A stretch of DNA of 64,000 nt from Cheiracanthium punctorium (GCA_038373885.1 JAWZYV010001774.1:310001-374000); one strand, 5' to 3'; positions 1 to 11,699 are shown, counted from the stretch's first letter. Notes: generated from the sequence alone by a model not told the origin. Numbers and translations: made by a program.

Positions 1-121
1 AAATTAAAAAGGACAGGGTTCTCATTGCTATTAATCTACTAGATTTTTTTAACATTATTATTTTGAAGAATAATACCTGTCTTAAAATAAATAAAAGCTT
101 TGTGTAAAAAGACACATAAAA

Positions 122-339
122 TGATACTTATAAGGCAATGCTGATCATTTCAACCTAAAATTCCCTTGGTCTTAAGACTTCTCACTAAGCAGTGGGTACT
201 GAAGATAAATTTATATAAAAGATAAAACTAACTTTTTATCTTTTCCAGTTTCCACTGCTTAGTGAGAAGTGGTACGACTGACAAATTTTCAGCTGATGGA
301 ATTTTCGGTCAAAACTATCGTATCCTCTTATAAGTATCA
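122..339. mobile_element. Palindromic MITE
   Basis: TGATACTTATAAG at 122-134 is inverted at 327-339, and an inner arm ACTTCTCACTAAGCAGTGG (177-195) is inverted at 253-271. The whole 218 bp would fold into an interrupted hairpin. No coding sequence. Superfamily not determined. The rest of 1-903 is plain AT-rich DNA in which I see nothing else. Confidence 0.65.
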
Positions 340-1921
340 ATTTATGTATGTTTTATTAGATAAAGTTTTTATTTATTTTATCCTTTAACGCCAGTTTTTT
401 GAGTGTTTTTTCTGTAGTTTTGTTTAGTTGGACTTTTTAGACAAATATAAGTCTAAGTTGTATTCAGAATTAGTAGAACTAAAAAATGCTGGCAGTTTTG
501 TACTATAAATGTCTACTTTTGTGCATATCAACTGAATTTATTAAAAGCTAAATTTTAAAATTAAAGAATGGGACAGAAGTTAAATGTAATGATTAGCAAT
601 AGTAAAAGATATTTGCTGATCTATATAATTCTTTAATTGTAATAAGTGAATATGGAAGCACATCACTTATCAGGATGGAGACAAGAAAATCATGAAAAAA
701 GTTCATAGATTTTCATGACTATCTTTGCCACACTTTCATAACTAAGTATATACATAGAATGATAGTCTTCTACATGTAAATTGCTCTTGCATAAAATGCT
801 TACCCAAAATGTAAAAAAAAAAGTAAAATGTACAATATTTAAAAAATATTATTCAACTGCACAATATTTATAAAAATTAAGTTAAACATTGGTGAGTGAA
901 AAACAGGGGTGGCTCCAATGGGGGGTCCGGGGGGGCACGTGCCCCCCCGTCGGGGAACTTGTGACCCCCCATCGGGGCTATTTGATTAATTCGCCGGGGA
1001 ATTTTCATAAGAAGAAATCCAAATTTTAGCTGAGTTTTAATTTTGATTTTGCGATTAAAAAAAAATTAATTTTGTACTTTTTAAATACACATGAAAGGCA
1101 AATGAGTATTGGAGATTGAAGCGGAAATGTTTACATTTCTGGGAGATAGCTGATTGGGGGAGGGGGATATTCCTCAGAACTTCTGAATAATGGCTAAAAC
1201 TACTTTCCGTTTTCATTCATCTCTTATCTCTGCGATCCTTTTCATGTCGAAAAACAACCACTTCCTGCATCTTCCAATACTGTGATGTGTTGACGAACGG
1301 CGGGGGAGACTTCAAATTCGAATAGCGTATACTTGAAATCTGTGATCCCACTCTCAGGAGGCATTTTACTGGATTTGCAGCAAGACATCAATCTTAAGGT
1401 AACAAAAGTGCCAGTCTATTCTTCTAACGACAAATTTATGAGACCACATGTGCGACCACTTTCTATTCGAGACTCTTTTAATTGCTTAAAATTGCTTAAC
1501 CGATTATGCATTTTGTCGCCGACACCATAGAAAAGTACAATATGGGTGTGGGTGGTCGGGATGGGGGAGACAGTGGCCATTAATTAGACCACTCGGGTAG
1601 ATAAAAAATTTCGAGGGAAGGGAAGTATGGTTTTACTTGCACAAGCAAATCGGGGATGTTCTTTTTTCCAGAAATACGGTTTTTGTATTTTTATTGGTCC
1701 TCAATGACAGAATGATGAGAAAGAAATGATTCTGCGAAATATCCCGTGTATTTTTATTTTTTTTTCGCAAACCCATAGTACATCACTTTTCCAACACTTG
1801 TTATTGTGCATTGTGCCAGTGAGTTAAACAGAGTTTAGAATAGTGGTAATTTTTTTTCTTGTTACGGCAGCATAGCATATCATTGTGAAGTTTATAAAAG
1901 TTTAATTTCACTTTTGGCTTT

Positions 1922-2202
1922 ATGTTTCCTAAAAAGAACATCGGTGGTACCAAAAGCACAAGATATAAAGTACAGTGTGCTTTATGTCGTGATATTTATA
2001 TGAGTATGTTAAAAAAAAAAAAAACATAGGATAACTAAGCATTCAGATCTTCATAAACAAAATCGACTGGCGCCTGTTGAATTACCAATGGGAATTAAGA
2101 GAAAGAATCCTTGGGATATTTCTTCTTGGTCTTCGAATGTATGTTCATCTACTAAATTAGAGAAAGAGAACCCTTCATGTTCATCAGATCCACAAGCTTC
2201 AA
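1922..2202 (+). pseudogene. Zinc-finger exon remnant inside the hAT element
   Basis: An ATG at 1922 opens a frame with Y-K-V-Q-C-A-L-C-R-D-I-Y; after a run of 14 A (about 2010-2023) the frame must shift to continue as H-R-I-T-K-H-S-D-L-H-K-Q. Together they give a C-x2-C...H-x-x-H arrangement like the BED/TTF-type N-terminal fingers of hAT transposases. The frame then runs through W-D-I-S-S-W-S-S and ends at a good donor (GTAAGT at 2203). The homopolymer may have caused the frameshift. No catalytic part was found downstream. Confidence 0.45.
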
Positions 2203-3952
2203 GTAAGTTATATGTAAATTACATTCATATATATATTTTAAATGTGTTTAAAAGCTTTAATTAATATATGTTATTATTAAAAATATGGTCAGTTTATTTC
2301 TCTAAAGCATTGAATTATATATTCTAAGCACTTGCTTTTTGTTATGTATTTGTACAAATATACTATGCCCAAGGGTGGATCTAGAAATATTTTTCAGGAA
2401 GGGTGCAAAGCTTGAATACCAATTCAGAATTGCATGAACATGCAATTTTATTTGAAGTGTATTTTTACTAGTGTAAATATTTTCCTCTCGGGGAATTCGC
2501 GCTCCCTGTGCTCTTGCCCTAAAACCACCCTTGCCCCCCCCCCCTTATAAAAAAGAATTGAAACTATTTTGAGCACAAATTTTGAATGACCACATTCTGC
2601 GTTATTTAAAAATAAAAATAATTTTAAAATAAGGCACATATTTCAAAAACTGAGTCACCTGTACTGTCTCGGAAATTTTAAAATACTACTTTAAAGTTTA
2701 TTTATTAACAGCATTTTAATGATACATATATATCATTAAATATCCTTAGACATGGATGCTCGTAATGGTTTGGAGTGCACTTTTAATCATGGCTGCGGGC
2801 CCAGAGTCATAACTTTTTGAGTTGAATCTGGAGTATAAGTCGGACTTTTTGACCTGACATTCTGATTCTATGTTGTACAACATTATTGTATTTTTAATTA
2901 TATTAACTGTCTGAGTACTCTATGAATTAATCTAAATTTTCTCCTAATTGATCTTTTAAACACTATGAGTACTTTTAAATGTGCTCTTGCTTTTAAACCA
3001 TTGATAAGTAACATGTTGTTCACCCCATTATATGTCATTCCCGCTAAATTACAGGACAGGATATACATTTTAAATTTTAAACATTATACATTATTAATTG
3101 CAATTTCGATTTTTTTTGTATATTTATCAAATACGATTTAGTAATTGGAGTGAGGACGAAAGGTATGTCTTTATGAACTTTCAAATTGCATTAATGCAAA
3201 TTTAAATTAAACACAGATTTCATGTAATTGTATGTAAATTAACAGCATTTTAATTCACGAGTCAAAAGCTTTTCTGTCATAAATGTAAAATAAAATTTCC
3301 CATTGTATAATTTAATTCATAGAGCTACAAAATTTATAAGTCTTAATTGATATTTTTTAAAGAGATTTACGACTCGGGCGATAAGAAATTTCGGATTTTG
3401 TTTACTACGGAAATTTTTTTAAATGTATATTTAATTGTGTAATAATTTGACATGACAAAATATTTATAAAATTATTTTACAGTTCATCATCTCTGGCATT
3501 CAAAATATGTATAAACCTATGAATATTTAAACGCTTTAACTAAAATTTTTCATTTTAATTAGAAATATTTTAAACTGGTCGTATTTTATTTATTTATAAG
3601 TTAATGTGTTATGCAATTTATAAAATAAGTATTCTATGTCTTTAAAATTATTTTATCACAGTAATCCTTACTTGAACTCTTTTAACTGTTGAGAAAGTAA
3701 AAAGATATTTTTATAACTAAGTGGTTAATTAGAAAATTTAACTTTTAACTTCTTCCGGATAAAATATAAAAAAATTAGTACTTTTCTGTTTCTTAGACGG
3801 CAAATTTGAATAAATTCTAAATATACTTTTTATTTATAAATAGATTTAATCGAACACAATATGCACGATTTAATCTTTAATTTTATAAAAATTTAGCAGT
3901 AAGATTTGTTTTTATTTTTATTTTTTTTTAATTTAAGAATTAGTCAAATACA

Positions 3953-4034
3953 TACCCTACTAGCAATTTTGATCGGGGCGTCATCGGCTGGCTGCGTGGC
4001 CGGTGGTAGCCCGAGCAAAATTGCTAGTAGGGTA
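3953..4034. mobile_element. 82-bp hairpin with perfect 19-bp arms
   Basis: TACCCTACTAGCAATTTTG (3953-3971) is perfectly inverted at 4016-4034. The 44-bp loop is very GC-rich (TCATCGGCTGGCTGCGTGG) against an AT-rich background, which suggests insertion from elsewhere. Too short for a coding element; a miniature inverted-repeat insertion or a small structured locus. The surrounding 2.2-5.5 kb holds only AT-rich DNA. Confidence 0.6.
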
Positions 4035-5533
4035 GTTTGTTTATTTGGTACCATACTTTATACATATACAACGAGTGAGAATTCGCACTATATGGAGAAA
4101 TCTAACTGGCTTAGCCGGCCCTCTTTAGCTAAGAGTTCATAGCTGTGCACACCAAGAAGATAAACAGCTTCAAGGGAATTAGAATTTATTACATTTTGCT
4201 TGGGGTAAAAAAAAGAAAAGTTAATTTTAAAAAATTAAATAATAATAATAACCAGCCCCTCTGATAGACCAAAGCCCTCTCCAGTCTAGTATGAAGATGG
4301 CTGTGGATAGATCTAAAAACGGAATATAAGTTAAAGGAAACTTATTAATCTTGGCTGACAATTTAATTTTTATATCGTTGTGGAAAAATAACTAACTTTC
4401 GTGAATTTTAATTCAGTTATTTTACTACAAAGTAAATAAAAATTGTGGTATACAGCGTCTATATCGTCTTTCTGAAAATTTCACTTTTAGCCAGTAAAAT
4501 AAGTAAATAAAATAAATACAATAAAAGTTTTATATTTGCGTGTAGATTTGCATGTTATATACAGTGGCGTATCGTAAGCCACCGGAACTTCCCTTATTTT
4601 GAATCTTTATACAAATCGCTATTGAATCCCTGGGTGGCACCAGCATTAAAGAAAGTATTAAACTAATAGTATGTGTTCTAAACTGATTTTTGAGTTACAG
4701 AATTATATGGATCAGAATTCAACTCTAACTTTTAAACAGATTAATATTATGTTTGTTATTCGCCTTATTAATTAAACTCTTTTTTGTTAATATTGAAATT
4801 TTAAAAGTGACACTTTCACTATGAATTATTAGTAAATGAGCTTGCTTTATAAAATTATTCATCACGTTTGTGGAAATCTCGTTCAAAACTATCTTGGAGT
4901 ATTACAAAAATGTGAATTTTTATCAAGGTGATTTCGCTAAAAATAATTATTTTTTTGTGTGTCTTGGCAAATTATAAGCTGTTCGATTATATTTTTCTGG
5001 CGATATTTTTTATTTTATTTATTTTAGATTTTAAAAGAAAGTAGCTAATTTTCTTCATGAGTGCTTGACTTAAAAAAAAAAATTTTAATAGTGCATATAT
5101 TTACGTTCTCTTTGAGATTTTTATAATTTTATTATTATTATTAACTGAAGCTTCCAGGGGTACACTTCACAACAATTCTTTTCGAAACTGAGATACGGTG
5201 CCATCTTGTAGCTTTCAATAAGTACTATTACCACATGAATTATTATTGAAGTAGAATTATTTTAAAGCCCTAGAAACAAGCGATGAAGTTTCGGTATACC
5301 ACGTTACTGCGCGCCTTCAAAATCGTTTTTCTCAAAAGAAAATTTTTGTTGTAAAGTGGTTCTACCTATAAACATTTCAGTTGCATTTTTCTCACTTTAC
5401 TGTGATTTAAAATATTAATATTACATAAATTAACAATTCGATTAATATTTTTACAGCAAAACATGTTGGCCAGAAAACAAGACTTTTGAGATAACGAGTT
5501 GGAATTAAAGGGAATCAGTTTGTAAATGTAAAT

Positions 5534-5742
5534 GTAGTGGCCAATTATCTACGTTAGGGATCTAGGCCGGGAGTGGGTTTGCCTTCCATGGGGGACTTTC
5601 TAAGAGGTCCTAACCCGTATTTATGCAAAGTTTCGGAAAATTCCGAACGGTTAGGTCGGCGGACGCGGCCTAGTTTCGAACCAGGCACCTTCCGTCTCCC
5701 AGTTCATCAAAGCGCTAGCGCCATGCCACTGGTGGGGCGGGA
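5534..5742 (-). mobile_element. tRNA-derived SINE, copy 1
   Basis: Read on the minus strand it begins with a tRNA-like A box (GTGGCATGGCGCTAGCGC region) and a B box GGTTCGAAAC (5673-5683 on plus), then a conserved tail with AATTTTCCG and ...GATAATTGGCC. It matches the SINE at 62886-63110 in the opposite orientation over about 200 bp. Tail near 5534. Inserted inside the 5.7 kb hAT element. Confidence 0.75.
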
Positions 5743-6729
5743 TTCAATTTGTAAGGGAAAACACATTTATTGAGATATCAAGAATTTCGATGTTCGAGAT
5801 ATCGAAGTTAAACTGTAATTAAATTTACATATGTCTCTTAATTTTATAAAAATAACTGCAATTTGTGTAAAAGCGTGCAAATTTAGTCTTGCTTAATTTA
5901 TAAAATAAATTTTCAGTGAATTTACAGCAATATTTTTGCACAAAAAACTTGTTTCTGATATTTTTTCTGCGGAAAAAAAAATGCGTAGAAATTTCTTCGC
6001 TGAACTTTTTTCAAAGAATTTCATTCATATGAAATATTTTAAGCGTTAACCTGAAGAACTCTTAAAAGTAGCTTTCGAGATTTTACAGAAAAGTGCAAGG
6101 CCGTTACCAGGGGGGGGGGGGGATCATGTGGGTTTGGCCTTGCACGTTTTGCTTGCTGAGACCTTGGGGAAATATTTGTGTAATGTAAAAGGATTTTGAG
6201 ATACGTTAATTAGGGTCAGTTCAAATAATAATCTATCAGGAAAGATTGTGCAGTGGTTTTTGAAAATATCCGAGGCCTGGGTGTCCGAATATGTATGTCG
6301 ATCCGATTCCTGGAAATATTTCACAATACAAAACATAATATTGTCCTCCATCTCCTCTAAACTTATCTGGATCCTGGATATTTTAGTTTAGAAAATTATT
6401 TATTGTGAACAAATCACTTTCTAAAGTAAAATATTTTCAAGTAGTGCAAAGAGTTGCAAATTTCCATATCATACTTGGTGACAAAAATGTCATCCAAGAG
6501 GGAGGTCAAAGGCCCCTCTTAAATACGCTACTTAGCATATGTACATGTATATTTGTGCCCCCTCGTCGGGGAGTGGTGACCCCCCGTCGGGGAAAGTCTA
6601 GCGCCACCACTGGTGAAAAAGAAAAAAAAAATAATAATAATATATATAACTCGGCTGTTCAAGCCTCGTCAGAGGTAGACTAGACCCCCCTGACTTTTTA
6701 GTTTCATTATTGCCATATTAAAACGATAT

Positions 6730-7260
6730 TAATTGACCATGTCATTTTATCTCTCATCTTTCGTGTATTTCGCCTGGTAACCATATGTTGAAATTTTTAC
6801 GATTGTAACCTATTTATAGAAAAATACATGTGATGCATATTCTACAGCTTACGAAATATCGTAACAATAGATTAAAGCTGTTGTGAACTAATAGTATTTA
6901 AATATATGTAAAAAATACATGTGATGCATATTCTACAGCTTACGAAATACTATTGTAACAATAGATTAAAGCTATTGTGAACTAATAGTATTTATATATA
7001 CCAGTGCTAATGCTGTCCAATGGCTATTTCCTAAACCGTTAGTCAGAGACACATAGTTCCAATTGAAAAAATGCTTTAAAAGGCATAATGTATTACACTA
7101 AAAGCAGTCAAAGTCAATAATTTAATTTTTATAAAAATTACGAAATTTAAATTTTTATATGGTCCCCCGGTCCTATCATTTATATTTAGAAAAAGTTTTT
7201 TTTTATATTTCATGCACAAAAAAAAAAAAAAAAAAAAAAAAAATCCGTCCTTCTATGACC
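6730..7260 (+). repeat. Dispersed repeat A, copy 1, with internal 91-bp tandem duplication
   Basis: Shares GACxATGTCATTTTATCTCT, CAGTGCTAAxGCTGTCCAAT and TCCCCCGGTCCTATC-type blocks with the reverse complement of 10630-10945. In this copy an extra segment, 6820-7002, is a tandem duplication: TACATGTGATGCATATTCTA occurs at about 6825 and again at about 6916. Ends in a long poly(A) at about 7218-7242. Family unknown, no coding capacity seen. Confidence 0.6.
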
Positions 7261-7450
7261 AAAATTCATCGATTTACGAAGCAACAAATATCTTAAGTCA
7301 CTTTTCCACGTTTAAAAATGTCCCGTCATGGTAATCCGTTAAGGGACCATATAAATAATGAAATTTTAAATTATAGGTTTTAATTTCATTTTCTGGCATA
7401 ATGTGGTAAAAGCAGCAAAACTAATTTTAGAGTACTGATCTTCAAGCAGA

Positions 7451-7638
7451 CAGGGCTTTATTATTGCATGGGCAAATCGGGACTTTGCCCAGGGCCCCAG
7501 GCTCGAAAGGGTCCCCAATTTCAAATGTTCTTCTGAAACATTCTTTTTTATATCAAAATTTTATTAAAAATAAAACAAAAAATTAGATCGGGGCCCACCA
7601 AATCCATCAATGCCTCTGTTGGTCATAATCGGGCCCTG
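7451..7638. mobile_element. hAT-type MITE, CAGGGC family, copy 1
   Basis: Starts CAGGGCTTTATTATTGCATG and ends GGTCATAATCGGGCCCTG. Flanked by CAAGCAGA (7443-7450) and CAGGCAGA (7639-7646), an 8-bp duplication with one mismatch. The middle is TTTTATTAAAAATAAAAC-like. It is an inverted relative of 53117-53315. Confidence 0.7.
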
Positions 7639-7649
7639 CAGGCAGAGGG

Positions 7650-8262
7650 TTATAGTTAAGCTCTATTAAAATCTATCTGAGGTCAGACTTACTACATCAT
7701 ATATGTGTAGCATGCAGATGTGTAACATAAGAGTGAGCTACACAAAGTACAGGAATAGTTTTCTACACTTCCATTGGTGCATATTGTGGCAGAATAATCT
7801 GCTAGTTTCTGGGTTCGTCGCTCTAAAGTCCAGTTGGTGTAGAAAGTCCTAGTAAAAAGTCCACTTCTCAGGATGGAACACAAGCTTTATTGCTTCTATA
7901 ACTTTGTCGAACAATCAGCTGCACAAAATTCACAAGCACAATCAGACAGTAATGTGCTTTTAACAGACAGCTTAGATCAGAAGCTTTCACAAATGCTGTC
8001 ATTCTCACACAAAATAAAACACTTCCAGAGGTAAAACTCAGTGGAAATATACGAGGGATAACACTAACAGTCCCTCAAAACTCAGAAATGAAAGATTTGC
8101 ATACAGCACTTAAAAATTAGCTTCGAAAAGCAAGCTAAAATATAATTTCTATAGCATCAATACCAAGCATAACGCAGCAAACTCGCTCAAAGAGAGCTCG
8201 AACATTGACTGGGTTTGTCTGTCATACTTGTATTTATAGATGTCGCAGAAGCTAGAAGGAGC
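7650..8262 (-). mobile_element. Possible LTR fragment
   Basis: On the minus strand a purine tract GAGGGAC is followed by TGTTAGTGTTATCCC (starting near 8069), the layout of a polypurine tract and LTR start, and an AATAAAGC polyadenylation-like signal lies about 185 bp further on near 7885. No second LTR, primer site or pol sequence is visible in the window, so this is only a suggestion. Confidence 0.3.
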
Positions 8263-8270
8263 TTCTAGAA

Positions 8271-9338
8271 GAGTGGTTCCCAACTAGGGGGTCGCGACCC
8301 CCAAGTGGGTCACCATGCCTTTTCTCGGGGATCGCCGCAGACCGATTTTGTAGGAAATTAATGGCAAAATATTCCCTCGTTTCTCTGCCATGAGACACGT
8401 CTTCTCCCTTTTCTCTTTAAGTAAAAATCTTTTTTCTCATCAGGGCGCTTGTATCAAATCTACAAAAACTGACGTCGTAAAGTGTATCTAGGAGTGTTAA
8501 CCAATTTTGAAAATGTGTGCAGTAAGGTAGAAGTATCGGAAATAGAAATTACAGTTAATTTAAGGGGAGAAATTATTAACCATCCTGAAGCTCTTAAATC
8601 TGAAATTCAAAGATATATCCCAGAGCTCACACTGAACAAGAGGCGGCACTCGTGCGAAATCCACTTCACACAGGGGTGTAGCCAGGGGGCGGATATGGGA
8701 TATATCTCCCCCTGAAATTTTTGGATTAGTGATGAAATTCCGTCTATTTATACACATATAAGTTCATATCCCCCCCCCCTCGAAAAATTTTCCTGGCTAC
8801 GTGCCTGACTTAACACATCTATAGATGTCACCAATCTTACTGATGAATCGCAGGACGAATTTTTGAATTTGCAAAATGACTTCTCAGCACGTGATTTATA
8901 CCAAGAAAAATTTTTAATTCAATTTTCGTGTGCTTTGCGTCACTCATATCCGATAATTTCTAATGTCTTCCGATAATTGCTTTCGTTTCAAATGTTAGTA
9001 CCAATTGCATCGACTTACATGCGTGAAGTTGAATTTAAAACTCTTTTGTAGATTAAGACAAAAGCCAGTAATCAATTAGATGTCCAAGATGCAGTTGGCT
9101 TTGTCCAATATTCAGCCAAGGATAGCATAACGTGTCAGCCAAATACAACCTCGGTCATCCTAATAATAATCAGTACGGAATAAAAATATAATTTTTTTTT
9201 TTAATCCCAAGATATATTTTTTTCATTATTCATTTTTTTTTTATCTTATTGGTCAAACATGATGGATGGAAGAGGGGTTGCGAACATTTTTGAAAAATCT
9301 GAAAGGGGTCGCGATTAAAAAAAGGTTGGGAACCACTG
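8271..9338 (+). mobile_element. Decayed hAT element with perfect 8-bp target duplication
   Basis: Ends are (C/G)AGTGGTTCCCAAC at 8271 and GTTGGGAACCACTG ending at 9338. TTCTAGAA flanks both ends exactly (8263-8270, 9339-9346). The interior encodes a broken transposase C terminus on the plus strand: P-E-A-L-K-S-E-I-Q-R-Y, then L-T-D-E-S-Q-D-E-F-L-N-L, F-S-C-A-L-R-H-S-Y-P and I-K-T-K-A-S-N-Q-L-D-V-Q-D-A, the dimerisation-domain region known from ZBED5/FAM200-like hAT proteins. It has stops and an internal insertion at 8671-8807. Confidence 0.85.
8671..8807. mobile_element. 137-bp MITE nested in the hAT element
   Basis: Ends are CAGGGGTGTAGCCAGG and CCTGGCTACGTGCCTG. Flanked by ACTTCACA (8663-8670) and ACTTAACA (8808-8815), an 8-bp duplication with one mismatch. 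The insertion splits the transposase remnant; the protein homology resumes after it. The same end type (CGTAxAGCCAGGGGG) appears at the right edge of the window near 63935. Confidence 0.8.
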
Positions 9339-9346
9339 TTCTAGAA

Positions 9347-9696
9347 GAATGTATCTCTCGAACATTTCACATAAAGCGGGAATTTCGATTACGTCATAGA
9401 AGAGAAATATTAGGTTTTTACGCATGTTAATGCAGAAAAACTAACTTTACAAGCACCATAGGGGAAATTGCGCCAAATGACCAAAATGTCGCCAAGCTTG
9501 ATGACTTTTAGAGAAATATTGCCAAATTTGGTGCCAAAAATAAGTCCCCAAAAGAGAAGTTACCAAAGGACTAGGACCAATATTTCTAGAAACTGCAGTA
9601 GAAGTGAATGGGAAACCGAAATCTCCGTATCTCCGGTTCTAGTTGACCGATTTTGATGCAACAAAATTTGATGCAAATTCAAAAGGCAAAATTTAA
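9347..9696. other. Non-coding spacer
   Basis: Between two elements; moderately AT-rich, with short Met-starting frames that show no family. I see nothing to annotate. Confidence 0.5.
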
Positions 9697-10286
9697 CACT
9701 AGAACCACGAGATGGGTCATTTTGACCCAAAAACCAGATTTGATTCTGTTTTTTTCAAAAAAGATATGAACTGAAATTTAAAAAAAAATAGTGACTTTTC
9801 CTAACTTTGTTATTAATTATCTGTAAAAAATTTAAGCTCCTAACTTTAATCTGTTTTTAATATGTATACCTGATATCGTGGAATGGGTCATTTTGACGCA
9901 AAACTTCCCAGGAGTCTGGAATCCGAAGTTCAAATTAAATAAATGTCATTATCAATCAGAAAATGAACGGTAATGACATAATAAATTCTATAATAGCATA
10001 CCATTATGTCATTTTCATTGCAACGTGAATTTTACAATTCGGGTCAATTTGACCCATACTGCAGTTTTAGGTATATCTATCTCAAGCGACGCAGTTCTAA
10101 TAAGAATTATAGCAACAATATTTTTGTACTTTTAATGTAATATTAAACTTGAATGTTAAGATTGAACCAATGTCATTACCGTTGAAATATAATATTATTG
10201 TTGCATTGCAACGTGAATCCTATAAGTTGGGTCAATTTGACCCAGCCCGCAGTTTTAGGTATATCTGAAACACTGGGGTTCTAGTG
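9697..10286. mobile_element. piggyBac-type MITE with TTAA ends
   Basis: TTAA at 9693-9696 and 10287-10290 flank inverted ends CACTAGAACC and GGTTCTAGTG. Inside are palindromic blocks: GGGTCATTTTGACCC near the left end, GGGTCATTTTGACGC near 9884, and GGGTCAATTTGACCC near 10041 and 10229, the last two each followed within a few bases by GCAGTTTTAGGTATATCT. No transposase. The TTAA target and TIRs point to a piggyBac-mobilised non-autonomous element. Confidence 0.8.
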
Positions 10287-10629
10287 TTAACTATTTGACG
10301 CGTAGAATACAAATTTTAAACTATTTTAAACCCCAGAATAGGGGGTTGCCCCGAAAGTTCGTAACAATATTTAGTTGCAGTCAAAGGAAGTTATTTAACA
10401 CCAGTTCATTTAAAAAAACTGTAAAAAATTCTATTTTCAGCATAAGCTATATTTTTATTTTACTTTATTGGATGCACATAGTTAAATGTTAATCTTCTGC
10501 AATCTATATTCCTTAAATAGTTAATGAAATTGCTAATAAATATTACAAAGCTCAAAACCATGTACAATAATTTTTCTCAAATTCATTTTGTGTACAACCC
10601 CTATTTTGCAGCTGGAAAAGTGTTCTAAC

Positions 10630-10945
10630 TTTAAGCAGCTGTAACTCGGTGAATTTTAGTCAAAGAAAAACTAATTTTTTTTTTTGTGAATGAAATTGCA
10701 CAAAGAAAATGTTTCTAAATATAACCGATAGGACCGGGAGACCGTCTAAAAATTTAAATTTCATAATTTTTATAGGATTTGATTTATTGACTTCGATTGT
10801 TTCACATATAATAGGAAAAGGAAATAGCCATTGGACAGCGTTAGCACTGGACACCCTGTATATAAAATTGTCGCTTTTTTGGGACACATTTTTTGGACAA
10901 TTTTCAATAAAGAGGGTGAGAGATAAAATGACATAGTCATTAATA
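10630..10945 (-). repeat. Dispersed repeat A, copy 2 (inverted)
   Basis: Its reverse complement matches 6730-7260 in order: the TGTCATTTTATCTCTCA block, CAGTGCTAACGCTGTCCAAT, ...CAATCGAAGTCAATAAAT..., and CTCCCGGTCCTATC. It lacks the 91-bp tandem duplication of copy 1. It contains overlapping frames on both strands that are shadows of the repeat. The 10291-10629 spacer before it shows nothing. Confidence 0.6.
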
Positions 10946-11337
10946 AAGGTAAAACTGCTAAGGACTATGCAGTGCACTTTTTTAGAGCAAAAGGGTTGTT
11001 ATGAATGTCCATTGCTGAGATTCTGCTTCCAAGAAACAATGGCATCTACTTCAGGCTACGAGTTCTCCAATTTATGGGTATTTTTACAAAATTGCCTGAT
11101 CTTTCCAGATTGATAAAGTTTCCAATTTTTGCATTATTTCGCAGGCCTGTAGCCACCCACCTTATACAAACTAAATAAAATGTGCTTGACACTCAAAATA
11201 AGACTTGTTAAAATGAAATATTTACTAACTTTTGAACTAACTTACTTTAGATACATGACACATTGCCAATTACTAGTCAGTTCAAAAGGTTAAACGACAA
11301 TTTCTTATTTTCTTTTCAAGTAATGATTTAAGGGGTA

Positions 11338-11586
11338 TCTGGAGAACAGAAAAACCTTGATTATTGCAGGCCCACTTATCCAATGTTCCAGGTTAACCAA
11401 GATACTAACTCAACCTAGTTCTCCATTTTAACCAAGCTGTTCTGCTTTAACAGAGGCGGCCACACCAGTTTAATGAATGCAAACTTGAATCAAAACTGTG
11501 ATTAACATTGTATCCATATTATGCAAGATTTCAGTTATCCGTGGTATGCCTGGTCCTTATCATCAAGGATAATCGAGGTTCTACTG
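11338..11586. mobile_element. Tigger/pogo-like MITE remnant
   Basis: The right end GGATAATCGAGGTTCTACTG followed by TA (11587-11588) is the typical inverted end of Tigger elements. The left end is a weaker match (AAACCTTGATTATTGC near 11352). The interior repeats C-C-A-A-G-type phrases (GTTAACCAAGATAC, TTTAACCAAGCTG). Lies just 3' of the HELZ poly(A) region. Confidence 0.5.
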
Positions 11587-11699
11587 TACTTTGCTTTAGC
11601 ACATTGAAACTACTTTCATTTAAACAGTTTCTAAAGAGGTGTGCACACCCTATCATCAATGTTATTTGTGGAAAAAATTAATGCTTCTACAATCAGTAG

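Larger units (their letters stand above)
904..6612. mobile_element. 5.7 kb hAT-type element with perfect 8-bp target duplication
   Basis: Ends are CAGGGGTGGCTC at 904 and GCGCCACCACTG ending at 6612; inverted they match at 11 of 13 positions or so. GTGAAAAA flanks both ends exactly (896-903 and 6613-6620), the 8-bp duplication expected of hAT. Both ends also carry GC-rich blocks with repeated CCCGTCGGGG. The interior is mostly AT-rich and non-coding, except for a zinc-finger exon remnant near 1.9-2.2 kb, and it holds a hairpin and a SINE. It could be a non-autonomous element or a decayed autonomous one. Confidence 0.75.

Noticed and set aside
1333..1530. 65-codon plus-strand frame at the left of the hAT element
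   Set aside because: No similarity to hAT transposases or any other family; chance frame.
5534..5742. Genuine tRNA gene on the minus strand
   Set aside because: A and B boxes are present but the cloverleaf does not close, and a second diverged copy has the same long tail, so it is a SINE.
7650..8262. A complete LTR retrotransposon
   Set aside because: Only one LTR-like end with a purine tract is visible; no pol, primer site or second LTR, so it is reported only as a weak fragment.
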